Assembly (NCBI RefSeq): GCF_002953935.1 | Contig: NZ_CP026514.1 | Span: 2,790,001 to 2,854,000, forward strand | Reading direction: 5' to 3' | Length of the DNA: 64,000 nt | Source of the DNA: Arthrobacter sp. PGP41 | GTDB taxonomy: Bacteria; Actinomycetota; Actinomycetes; Actinomycetales; Micrococcaceae | Shown: positions 33,722 to 42,136 of the stretch, piece after piece | Numbering within the stretch: the first letter of the stretch is position 1 | How the letters are laid out: every line of letters begins with the position of its first letter | Translations under genes and position numbers: made by a program | The notes under the pieces: generated by a model | Seen by the model: the letters and a program-made list of their open reading frames with translations, nothing else | What the model was told of the DNA's origin: nothing | Databases searched by the model: none

Positions 33722-36310
33722 ATGAAACGGAACCTGTCTCAGTCCCGTCGCCCCGTCAGGAAGTCCCTTGGGATAATTTTCCTGGCCGCTTCCCTGGTGG
33801 CCGGCCCAGGCCTGGCGAGTATTGCCTCCGCCGTTGAGCCTGCTCCGACGCCGACAAGTGATCCGTCGCAACCTGTGTCACCTTCTCCGTCGGTCTCGAC
33901 GCCGACCCCTTCTCCGGAAGAATCAGCACCCGCGGCCACCCCCTCCGCTCCGCCAACTGCAGAGGCTACGCAGACAATGGCCGAAGCGGTCGGCGTCGGC
34001 GGAGCTGAGATGGGACAGCGGTCCGCCCGCGTCACAGCCTCGGCTCCCTCGGACTCCTTCAGGCGGCTGAGCACGGAGCCGCTGTCCACCCAAGGCACCT
34101 GGATGCCCACTTTTGGCATCCAGGGACTGGACGTGAGCGGCCACCAACCGAGCGTGGACTGGCAGCAGCAATGGAATATGGGCGCTCGTTTTGCCTACGT
34201 AAAGGCCACTGAAGGCAACTACTACACGAACCCGTCCTACGGCTCCCAGTACCAAGGGTCCCGCAACGTTGGAATGATCCGGGGGGCCTACCACTTCGCC
34301 ATACCCAACTGGTCTTCCGGAGCGGACCAGGCGCGCTACTTCGTGCAAAACGGCGGGGGCTGGTCCGCCGACGGGTACACCATGCCGCCCGTCCTGGACT
34401 TCGAATTCAACCCCTACGAGGGCCGCACCATCAACGGGTTCTACTTCGGCAACACCTGCTACAACATGGCGCCAGCCCAGCTGCAGTCCTGGGTTCGGGA
34501 TTTTGGCAACACTATGCAGGCACTGACCGGCAGGCTCCCGGTCATCTACACCAATACAAGTTGGTGGAACCAGTGCCTTGGCAATCCCGCCGGCTTCGGT
34601 GATTACCCGCTTTGGGTTGCGGCCTACCCGAGCTCCCCCACCAATAATGCTGGTCCGGTACCGACCGCGAGCTGGAGCACTTACAGCATGTGGCAGTACA
34701 GCAGCACCGGCCCCTTCGCCGGCGACTCCAATGTCTGGAACGGGGACTACTCCCAGCTGAAGACCTTTGCCTCAAGCGGGGCTGTTCGGTCGATTCTAAA
34801 AATCTCGGCCGTTGGGGATGCCAACAGCGATGGTAGGTCGGACCTGGTCGTTCGCCGGCCTGACGGATCCTTTTTGCTTCACCGTGGAACAGGCAATGGC
34901 AGCTACCTGGCGGGCCAGCTCATCGGCACCGGATGGAACATCTACGACGCAACTGTTGGGGTGGGTGACTCAAACACAGACGGTAAGCCTGATCTCATCG
35001 CCCGCCGGCCCGATGGAACCCTTTGGTTCTATGCGGGCGACGGGGCCGGTAACTACAAACCTGCCCGTCAGATAGGTACCGGATGGCAAATTTTCGACAC
35101 CATTCAGGGCGCAGGCGATACAACCGGCGACGGCATTTCTGACATCATTGCCCGACAGCCGGACGGCGCTCTCTGGGCCTATGCCGGTGACGGCACCGGA
35201 GGATACCGAATAGGACAGAAGATCGGCACCGGCTGGCAAATCTATGACCAGCTCAGCAAAGGCGACGACCTGAATCGCGACGGAAAGCCCGACCTCGTGG
35301 CCCGCCGCCCAGACGGAACACTCTGGTTCTACGCCGGCAACGGCACCACCACGTATCAAAACGCCCGGCAAATAGGCTCCGGGTGGGAGATATACGATCA
35401 CATACTCGGCGCTGGCGACAACAATAACGACGGCAAATCTGACATCGTAGCCCACCGCCCCGACGGAAGCATCTGGTTCTACGCCGGCGACGGCATGAGC
35501 AAGCCAACCGACGGATACCAGCCTGCCGCGAACGTCGGATCAGGGTGGGACAACCGTGAGCGCCTCTCGGCCGTTGGGGATGCCAACAGCGATGGTAGGT
35601 CGGACCTGGTCGCTCGCCGGCCTGACGGATCCTTTTTGCTTCACCGTGGAACAGGCAATGGCAGCTACCTGGCGGGCCAGCTCATCGGCACCGGATGGAA
35701 CATCTACGACGCAACTGTTGGGGTGGGTGACTCAAACACAGACGGTAAGCCTGATCTCATCGCCCGCCGGCCCGATGGAACCCTTTGGTTCTATGCGGGC
35801 GACGGGGCCGGTAACTACAAACCTGCCCGTCAGATAGGTACCGGATGGCAAATTTTCGACACCATTCAGGGCGCAGGCGATACAACCGGCGACGGCATTT
35901 CTGACATCATTGCCCGACAGCCGGACGGCGCTCTCTGGGCCTATGCCGGTGACGGCACCGGAGGATACCGAATAGGACAGAAGATCGGCACCGGCTGGCA
36001 AATCTATGACCAGCTCAGCAAAGGCGACGACCTGAATCGCGACGGAAAGCCCGACCTCGTGGCCCGCCGCCCAGACGGAACACTCTGGTTCTACGCCGGC
36101 AACGGCACCACCACGTATCAAAACGCCCGGCAAATAGGCTCCGGGTGGGAGATATACGATCACATACTCGGCGCTGGCGACAACAATAACGACGGCAAAT
36201 CTGACATCGTAGCCCACCGCCCCGACGGAAGCATCTGGTTCTACGCCGGCGACGGCATGAGCAAGCCAACCGACGGATACCTACTGGCTGTCCCCGTAGG
36301 GAGCCTCTAG
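33722..36310 (+). CDS. Secreted GH25 muramidase with duplicated FG-GAP/VCBS-type repeats
   Basis: 862-residue exported lysozyme-like enzyme. A signal peptide (MKRNLSQSRR to ASIASA) is followed by a Pro/Ser/Thr linker (about 38-85). The GH25 catalytic domain (about 137-345) contains GLDVSGHQPSVDW, FAYVKATEGNYY and PPVLDFEFNPYEG, whose acidic residues form the usual active site. From about 360 to the end are ten repeats of roughly 50 residues built on DxNxDGxxDxxxRxPDGxxxxxxG, resembling FG-GAP/integrin-type calcium-binding blades. The ten are two nearly identical sets of five. The start at ATG 33722 has GGAG seven bases upstream. Role: cell-wall remodelling or attack on other cells' walls. Confidence 0.9.
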   Translation: MKRNLSQSRRPVRKSLGIIFLAASLVAGPGLASIASAVEPAPTPTSDPSQPVSPSPSVSTPTPSPEESAPAATPSAPPTAEATQTMAEAVGVGGAEMGQRSARVTASAPSDSFRRLSTEPLSTQGTWMPTFGIQGLDVSGHQPSVDWQQQWNMGARFAYVKATEGNYYTNPSYGSQYQGSRNVGMIRGAYHFAIPNWSSGADQARYFVQNGGGWSADGYTMPPVLDFEFNPYEGRTINGFYFGNTCYNMAPAQLQSWVRDFGNTMQALTGRLPVIYTNTSWWNQCLGNPAGFGDYPLWVAAYPSSPTNNAGPVPTASWSTYSMWQYSSTGPFAGDSNVWNGDYSQLKTFASSGAVRSILKISAVGDANSDGRSDLVVRRPDGSFLLHRGTGNGSYLAGQLIGTGWNIYDATVGVGDSNTDGKPDLIARRPDGTLWFYAGDGAGNYKPARQIGTGWQIFDTIQGAGDTTGDGISDIIARQPDGALWAYAGDGTGGYRIGQKIGTGWQIYDQLSKGDDLNRDGKPDLVARRPDGTLWFYAGNGTTTYQNARQIGSGWEIYDHILGAGDNNNDGKSDIVAHRPDGSIWFYAGDGMSKPTDGYQPAANVGSGWDNRERLSAVGDANSDGRSDLVARRPDGSFLLHRGTGNGSYLAGQLIGTGWNIYDATVGVGDSNTDGKPDLIARRPDGTLWFYAGDGAGNYKPARQIGTGWQIFDTIQGAGDTTGDGISDIIARQPDGALWAYAGDGTGGYRIGQKIGTGWQIYDQLSKGDDLNRDGKPDLVARRPDGTLWFYAGNGTTTYQNARQIGSGWEIYDHILGAGDNNNDGKSDIVAHRPDGSIWFYAGDGMSKPTDGYLLAVPVGSL
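34803..35519 (+). repeat. 717-bp direct repeat, copy 1 (inside the GH25 gene)
   Basis: First copy of a long direct repeat encoding five FG-GAP-like blades. The second copy is at 35565-36281, offset by exactly 762 bases, so the frame is kept. Reading both copies I find only one substitution (T at 34851, C at 35613; Val to Ala). Confidence 0.93.
35565..36281 (+). repeat. 717-bp direct repeat, copy 2 (inside the GH25 gene)
   Basis: Second copy of the in-frame direct repeat. The 45-base spacer between copies (35520-35564) encodes QPAANVGSGWDNRER; after copy 2 the protein ends quickly with a short unrelated tail. Confidence 0.93.
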
Positions 36311-36319
36311 CGGGACGGC

Positions 36320-36369
36320 CAGCACCTCCCAACGGAACGGACTTTCGTTGGGAGGTGCTGCGCTTATTA
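36320..36369 (+). terminator. Terminator of the GH25 gene
   Basis: 15-bp stem CAGCACCTCCCAACG / CGTTGGGAGGTGCTG (36320-36334 with 36346-36360), followed by CGCTTATTA, ten bases past the stop. Confidence 0.8.
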
Positions 36370-36370
36370 C

Positions 36371-36849
36371 TCCACAGATTGGACCCCACCCAAGTAGTCA
36401 AACTGTCGCAGTACTGCTGAACCAGGGTTCAGCCGAATCCGCCAGAGGCATTGCGATTTCCAAGTGACTTATCGCCCCTACTGCGGCCAGGAACTCTCCA
36501 AATTCGGGTTGTGGCAGGCCGTCACGGCGAACAACTTTCAACCAGGGCGCTCACGGTTCCAATTAGCAGCTGGCCATGACCAATCTCACTGCGCCGGTGA
36601 AAAGAAAAAGCCCCACAGATAAGCATTTTCTGGTTTCACGACAGCGGACCCGGGGTGGAATGGATAGCCTGAGATTCACATCGTGGCCAGCACGTCACGG
36701 CGGCTTGAGAATGCAGCGACACGTGATCCCGAGGGCACATCCAGACCCCATTGAGCCAGCTTGGCAATAAGCTTGTCCGTAGTTGCCTGCACTGCCTGGC
36801 CGGTCCACCATGCTTTGATCTTTTATCAAGTCAGGATCTACGAGCCTTG
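36371..36849 (+). other. Non-coding stretch left of the ISL3 remnant
   Basis: About 480 bases with no convincing gene on either strand and no ribosome sites ahead of the short open frames. Base composition is more mixed than in the flanks. It probably represents decayed mobile or intergenic DNA at the edge of the polysaccharide locus. Confidence 0.4.
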
Positions 36850-37165
36850 ATCTGGCCAAGCGGAAATTCTTGTGCGATGGGTGCCCCTGCCCGCGCAAGA
36901 CCTTCACCGAGGAAACAGCCCAAGTCCCTCACCGGGCACGGACCACCCGCCGCCTCAGGCTCTGGATTCCGCGGCCTGACGCTGCCCGATCTCGCTGCCA
37001 TGGCACCGCGGATGCCCGGCTCGATGAACAAGGCTCCCGGTCCGTGCTGTTCTTCCGCGACCCACCACTAACGTTTGGACGCGCTACGGACCGTGGATTA
37101 TCGCCATTATGGACGTGGACTCCGGCCAGATTCCGGGGATAGCGGACGGCCGTACAGCGAGAATG
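36850..37165 (+). pseudogene. Degraded ISL3-family transposase fragment
   Basis: Reading in one frame gives KRKFLCDGCPCPRKTFTEE and QVPHRARTTRRLR, which match the zinc-finger part of ISL3 transposases. After a shift near 37070, another frame gives VWTRYGPWIIAIMDVDSGQI and PGIADGRTA, matching the start of the ISL3 DDE domain. The conserved linker between them is missing or scrambled, and neither end of the gene is present. It is a frameshifted remnant with no recognisable terminal repeats, lying at the left boundary of the glycan locus. Confidence 0.65.
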
Positions 37166-37178
37166 TCAGGGCATTGGA

Positions 37179-37625
37179 TTACTGCAGCGGGGCTACGACT
37201 CCTTCATCATCCTGCTCGCAGTCTGATGCGTTAGGTTTGAATATCCAATGCTTGTATAACAAAAAGTTCCACGCCGTCGTCATTATCGTAGAAACAACCT
37301 TGCCTACCTGGTAGCCCGCACCGAGCCAGTCGAAAACGTTGACTATGACATCAATTGCTAACGTATTGAACACGACAAGAAGGCAATATTTGATGAAACT
37401 GACGCTCTTGCCGTTATCGGCACGGAAAGTAAAGATCCGCTGCAGGGCATAATTAAAGCCAAGGCTAACGAGGAAGGCAATAGGAGTCGCGAATACAAGA
37501 TCAACGGAAAATGCCTCGTGCAGAAGCATAAGCAGTCCGAGGTCGATGGCGAACGAAACTCCGCCGACCATAATGAATCGCGCGATCTCGTTATCGAGCA
37601 CAATCTTGGAATGCCGTTTCAGCAC
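37179..37625 (-). CDS. GtrA-family membrane protein
   Basis: 148-residue protein with four membrane helices (about 15-35, 40-62, 80-100, 108-130), containing RFIMVGGVSFAIDLGLLMLL and FLVSLGFNYALQRIFTFRA, the GtrA hallmarks. GtrA-like proteins are thought to help flip lipid-linked sugars or modify cell-wall polysaccharides such as arabinogalactan and teichoic acids. It is a single gene reading away from the polysaccharide genes to its right. The A+T content is higher than in the flanking housekeeping genes. Confidence 0.82.
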   Translation of the reverse strand: MLKRHSKIVLDNEIARFIMVGGVSFAIDLGLLMLLHEAFSVDLVFATPIAFLVSLGFNYALQRIFTFRADNGKSVSFIKYCLLVVFNTLAIDVIVNVFDWLGAGYQVGKVVSTIMTTAWNFLLYKHWIFKPNASDCEQDDEGVVAPLQ

Positions 37626-37881
37626 TTATCCTCTTATTTCAAGTTGGACGGCGCCGGTTTGGCACACGTTGGGCGTAAGGAACCATCACAGTCAAAGGTC
37701 GGCGGCCCCCGGCAAATGCTCTGCTACTTCGGGGACCGATCAACTGGTGGGCCGTTCGCGCCACTATGGCTTCGCTATAGGCTAGCATACTAGGGTTGTC
37801 GGAAGGCTAGGCCGCTTCTCGTGGCTACATCGCGACAGCGTGAGCCACTGACGCCCAGTCTCGACTCCCTAGGACCAACCT

Positions 37882-39846
37882 TTGACAGCCACAGCGTTAC
37901 CAGTACCAGAGCTTGCCGTTCGAAGAAAGTCGTTCTTTTCCCAATTAGGGAAGAAGGACAACCCGCTTCGAATCGCGGTCATAATTCTCTATATCACTGT
38001 TGTAGTTTTGGGCGCTACCACTTCATCTATCGGGATGCCGACGCTCAGGGAGAATCCAGCTGAGCCATTGGGGCTTCAACTAGGTGATGCGTCTCCAATT
38101 CGGTCAGATGAGTACAACGCCTTTTCGCCCATTGTGCTTTCTATTATGGCGACAGGGGCTGCACCGACGACAAGCGTCTTGGCGGCTCCAGCAGACTTAA
38201 CTCACCGCTATTCTTCGGGTGGATTTTTCGAGACGTTTGTATTTTTCGATTCGTCTTTGCTTTATACCGCCTCTTTTTTGCCAGACGCAATGGTTTTTGC
38301 GGCCCACTGGTGGCTGCCGGCGTTACTTCTGTTCCTTTTCCTGCCAACATGGTTTGAGCAAGTCGGCTCCAGCCGTCGCTGGGGATGGATGGCAGCTTTC
38401 CTGATAGCGCTATCGCCGGCCGCCTCGTGGTGGACCATGATGCCGATCCAGTTGATCGCCTACACGATTGCTGGATCCAGCCTCGTTCTGTCTGCGTATC
38501 GGAGATTCACAGCAAATCAACGAGTTGTACCTGTCATGCAATCTCTCGCAGCTGGAATATTGATCGCAGGACTGCCGAGCTTCTACATCCCTTGGTCGCT
38601 CGTTCTAGGCCTGCCCATCCTGGTCGCGTCAGTCGCTTGGATTCTTGCTCACCAGGGACAGTGGAAGCCGAAGCTGCTGGCTTTGGGCTGCGCAGGCTTT
38701 ACCGCGATGCTTTTTGCAGCCGGGATGCTGTGGGAGAACCGCCAGGGCATCAACGCCTTGCTGCAGACGGTCTACCCAGGCTCCAGGAGGTCGACAGGAA
38801 CAGCCCAGTCTCTTGCCTTGCTGTTCGGGGCGCCTGGTTTGGCTCCGATGCAAGACATGCTTCCCGTTGGCATTAATCAGAGCGAGCTATCTACGGCCTT
38901 CACCATAACTTTTGTATGGGCGCTGTTATTGGTATTGAATCTAAATTGGGTCGGACAGCTTCGTGAAAACGTCGCTATTATCGTCATTGGGTGTTTTGGC
39001 CTTCTTTGGCTCCTCTGGTGCACCGTAAATTTCGGTGAAAGAGGTTCTTCCATACCGCTTCTGAATTATGTACAGCCTGCGCGAGCCGCCCAAGTATGCG
39101 GCATCTTAGGTTCCATACTTGTATGTCTTCTGTTGGCTCGGTTGCCATCACGCAAAGTAGCTTGGAAGCTTCCCCTGATAGCTGCTGGAACCTGCACCCT
39201 TGTCACGGCATATGCCGTCTCTTCGCTTCAGTTGTCCTACCTCCCCGAGATGGCAAGGTCGTCGATTGCCGCCGCGGCCTTTGCCGTCGGCTTATGCGTT
39301 TTCTGCGCCACTAAATTTGCTTCCAGGGTGTGGCCCATAGTACTGATAGCTGGACTGGCCGCAATTCCGGTATTTAGCGCCAATCCCTTGCTTTTCGGAC
39401 TTGGTGATTTGAGGAGTTCAGAAACTGCCAAGTATCTTTCAGTCGAGGGCAAACGGGCAGCTGAAACCAATGGTGTGTGGGCCTCGGACTTCGGCGCGTT
39501 CGACACCGTAATGCTGGCTAACGGGGTCCCCTCGCTGAGTGGACTGCAGCGTTCAGGCCCCGACACCGACCAATGGAAGAAGTTGGATCCTGGCACCGGC
39601 CACGCAAATGAGTGGAACCGTGGAGGCGGATTTATCCATTTCCAGTGGACAGCAGGGGAACCTTTGACCTTTGAAGCTCCTGTGCCTGATACCACTGTTG
39701 TTCGCATCGACCCTTGTGACCTGAAACTCCGCTGGCCAAGCCTTCACGCAATATCTTCCTCGCAAAGTCTCGATGCAGGATGCCTTATTCCCGAGCGGAC
39801 GTTGACATGGTCCGGCAAGGAATTCTTCGTATACAAATTCCGCTAG
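37882..39846 (+). CDS. Large polytopic membrane protein of unknown function, paralog A
   Basis: 654-residue protein with about a dozen predicted membrane helices and a C-terminal extracytoplasmic part of roughly 150 residues with two conserved cysteines (DPCDLKLRW and DAGCLIPER). An acidic motif SPIRSDEYNAFSPIV follows the first helix, in the place where GT-C glycosyltransferases carry their catalytic DE/DD motif. This suggests, but does not prove, a polyprenyl-phosphate-sugar-dependent transferase. I read the start as TTG 37882 after AGGA; no ATG lies nearby. It is followed by a close paralog. Codon use is AT-richer than in the paralog. Confidence 0.7.
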   Translation: MTATALPVPELAVRRKSFFSQLGKKDNPLRIAVIILYITVVVLGATTSSIGMPTLRENPAEPLGLQLGDASPIRSDEYNAFSPIVLSIMATGAAPTTSVLAAPADLTHRYSSGGFFETFVFFDSSLLYTASFLPDAMVFAAHWWLPALLLFLFLPTWFEQVGSSRRWGWMAAFLIALSPAASWWTMMPIQLIAYTIAGSSLVLSAYRRFTANQRVVPVMQSLAAGILIAGLPSFYIPWSLVLGLPILVASVAWILAHQGQWKPKLLALGCAGFTAMLFAAGMLWENRQGINALLQTVYPGSRRSTGTAQSLALLFGAPGLAPMQDMLPVGINQSELSTAFTITFVWALLLVLNLNWVGQLRENVAIIVIGCFGLLWLLWCTVNFGERGSSIPLLNYVQPARAAQVCGILGSILVCLLLARLPSRKVAWKLPLIAAGTCTLVTAYAVSSLQLSYLPEMARSSIAAAAFAVGLCVFCATKFASRVWPIVLIAGLAAIPVFSANPLLFGLGDLRSSETAKYLSVEGKRAAETNGVWASDFGAFDTVMLANGVPSLSGLQRSGPDTDQWKKLDPGTGHANEWNRGGGFIHFQWTAGEPLTFEAPVPDTTVVRIDPCDLKLRWPSLHAISSSQSLDAGCLIPERTLTWSGKEFFVYKFR

Positions 39847-39853
39847 GTCGGTG

Positions 39854-39877
39854 GCAGCAACCCCTTACATTTGCTGC
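39854..39877 (+). terminator. Weak hairpin between the two paralogs
   Basis: Stem GCAGCAA/TTGCTGC (39854-39860 with 39871-39877) starting eight bases after the stop of paralog A. There is no T-tract, so it may only attenuate or protect mRNA ends. Confidence 0.35.
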
Positions 39878-39918
39878 AGTTCCGGCAGCCCTTCTAGAAT
39901 GGCGGCCGTGCTGGCGCC

Positions 39919-41943
39919 ATGAAAGCTAGCCCACAACCTGCCAGCGCGTTGCCAGCCCGACCCAAGGAAGCAAGCTTGATTTCAGTAGAAGCACCCCCAC
40001 CCGAGGCAACCCGAAGGACAGCAACGCTTCTCGCTTATGCGGGCCGGAACGATAACGCACTACGCATAGCGGTCGTTATCCTCTACGTGATCGTTGTACT
40101 CCTGGGGGCTACTACGTCCTCCATTGGAATCCCAACCCTTCGTCAGGATCCTGCCCACCCGCTCGGCCTGCAGATAGGAGCTTCTTCCCCTATCCGATCT
40201 GACGAGTACAACGCCTTCTCGGCCATAGTCCTGTCGATCATGGCTACGGGAGGAGCGCCAACGACGAGTGTCCTGGCTGCGCCCGCGGGCCTTGCCCACC
40301 GCTACCCTTCCGGTGGGTTTTTCGAGACTTTTGTGTACTTCGACTCGACTCTACTGCGCACCGCCACCTTCTTGCCCGACACGATGGTTTTTGCAGCACA
40401 CTGGTGGCTTCCCGCGCTCCTTCTCTTCCTGTTTCTGCCGAAATGGTTTTCACAGGTCGGTTCTGCGCGTCGATGGGGCTGGATGGCAGCCTTCCTTATT
40501 GCATTATCACCGGCCGCTTCCTGGTGGACCATGATGCCGATCCAGCTGATTGCTTACACAATTGCCGGCTCGAGCCTGATCTTGTCCGCCCACAAGAGAT
40601 TCGCTGAGGGTCAACGCGCTGTGCCTGCCCTGCAATGCCTGGTGGCTGGCATCTTGATAGCAGGACTCCCAAGTTTTTACATCCCTTGGTCTCTGGTCCT
40701 CGGCTTGCCCATCCTAACGGCGACTGTGGGCTGGATCATAGCCTTCCGAGGGCGCTGGAGACCGAAGCTATTGTCGGTGGGCTCCGCGGGGCTCGTAGCC
40801 TTGGTCTTCGGGCTGGGAACCTTATGGGAGAACCGGGCGGGGATCTCAGCTCTGTTGGACACCGTCTACCCAGGGTCGCGGAGATCCTCGGGAGCCGCAC
40901 AACCATTGGCGATGCTCTTCGGCGCACCAGCTTTGGGTCCGATGCAAGACATGACGCCGGTGGGTATAAACGAGAGTGAACTTTCCACCGCTTTCACCAT
41001 AACGTTTGTATGGGCTGCCCTACTTATCGTGTTCATCAGGAATCTGGGCTCACCTCGTGACAACGTGGTCATCCTCACTGTGGGCACTTTCGCTGTTCTA
41101 TGGCTCACGTGGTGCACCGTCAACTTCGGCGAACGGGGATCCTCGATCCCGCTCCTGAACTATGTCCAACCCATCAGGGCGGCCCAAGTCTGTGGCATCT
41201 TGGCCTCAGTATTGGTCTGCCTTCTCTTGGATCGGTTGCCCAAGAAAGTAGGCTGGAGGGCGCCAACTGTCGCAGCAGCCTGCTGCGCTTTGGTGACGGC
41301 GTACGCGGCGTCCTTGCTCCAACAGTCTTATCTGCCCTTCATGACCCGTCCGTTGATTTTCGCCGCTGCCTTCACTGTCGGGGTGTGCGTATTCGTCACC
41401 ACAAAATATGCGTCCAAAGTATGGCCGATAGTTCTTACATCGGCGGTAGCAGTGGTTCCTATTATTGGTGCCAATCCGCTGATATTTGGTCTCGGTGACC
41501 TCAGGGATTCGGAAACGGCCACGTACTTGCGGAATGAAGGCCGGAAAGCCGCCGCATCGAACGGTGTCTGGGCATCAGACTTCAGCCCTTTCGACACCGT
41601 CATGACTGCAAACGGAGTGCCAGCCCTCAGCGGTTTGCAGCGCTCAGGACCTAACTCCGAGGCGTGGAAGAACCTGGATCCGGAAGCCAAGTACACGAAT
41701 GCATGGAACCGCGGCGGCGGATTCATCTTTTTTGAATGGACGGTAGGGCAGCCACTGGACATCGGAACACTTTCGTATACGGCTGATGTAACGATGGTGC
41801 GCGTGGACCCATGTGTGCTCAAGGATCGCTGGCCAAGTCTTCAGGGAATATCGTCATCGCGAAGCCTCGATGCCCCATGCTTGGTGCCCGAGCGCACACT
41901 CGCATGGGCCGGCAGGGAATTCTTTGTCTACAAGTTCCGGTAG
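39919..41943 (+). CDS. Large polytopic membrane protein of unknown function, paralog B
   Basis: 674-residue homolog of the preceding gene. The two align along their whole length, and by eye most residues of the N-terminal 230 are identical (for example SPIRSDEYNAFS, PSGGFFETFV, AAHWWLPALLLFLFLP and ASWWTMMPIQLIAYTIAGSS). The two C-terminal cysteines are conserved (DPCVLKDRW, DAPCLVPER). The N-terminus has about 25 extra residues. Base composition is nearer to the genome norm than in paralog A, so the two copies have different histories or one has been replaced. Likely a GT-C-like or related surface-glycan enzyme; substrate unknown. Confidence 0.7.
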   Translation: MKASPQPASALPARPKEASLISVEAPPPEATRRTATLLAYAGRNDNALRIAVVILYVIVVLLGATTSSIGIPTLRQDPAHPLGLQIGASSPIRSDEYNAFSAIVLSIMATGGAPTTSVLAAPAGLAHRYPSGGFFETFVYFDSTLLRTATFLPDTMVFAAHWWLPALLLFLFLPKWFSQVGSARRWGWMAAFLIALSPAASWWTMMPIQLIAYTIAGSSLILSAHKRFAEGQRAVPALQCLVAGILIAGLPSFYIPWSLVLGLPILTATVGWIIAFRGRWRPKLLSVGSAGLVALVFGLGTLWENRAGISALLDTVYPGSRRSSGAAQPLAMLFGAPALGPMQDMTPVGINESELSTAFTITFVWAALLIVFIRNLGSPRDNVVILTVGTFAVLWLTWCTVNFGERGSSIPLLNYVQPIRAAQVCGILASVLVCLLLDRLPKKVGWRAPTVAAACCALVTAYAASLLQQSYLPFMTRPLIFAAAFTVGVCVFVTTKYASKVWPIVLTSAVAVVPIIGANPLIFGLGDLRDSETATYLRNEGRKAAASNGVWASDFSPFDTVMTANGVPALSGLQRSGPNSEAWKNLDPEAKYTNAWNRGGGFIFFEWTVGQPLDIGTLSYTADVTMVRVDPCVLKDRWPSLQGISSSRSLDAPCLVPERTLAWAGREFFVYKFR

Positions 41944-41950
41944 AACGCTC

Positions 41951-41989
41951 TGGCCTGCCGTGCACTGGTACCAAGTGCAAGGCAGGCCA
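41951..41989 (+). terminator. Near-palindromic hairpin after paralog B
   Basis: TGGCCTGCC (41951-41959) pairs with GGCAGGCCA (41981-41989), and the inner TGCACT/AGTGCA pairs after one mismatch. There is no T-run on the plus strand, though the minus strand would read into CTCTTTTATGG. It is a probable terminator or mRNA-stabilising hairpin. Confidence 0.5.
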
Positions 41990-42136
41990 CCATAAAAGAG
42001 AGAAAGAGTTGCTCTCGTTTCCACAGCGAACAGGCTGCAATCAGCTAGGACACGCGGACTCAACCACGAAGGATAGAATGCAGGTCCTCGCATCGCTCTC
42101 CCACAAGCAATCGATTTCTAGATCGGAGAACTGAAT

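Noticed and set aside
34803..36281. CRISPR-like or IS-based explanation for the long repeat
   Set aside because: The repeat is coding, in frame and made of protein blades; there are no spacers, inverted ends or transposase.
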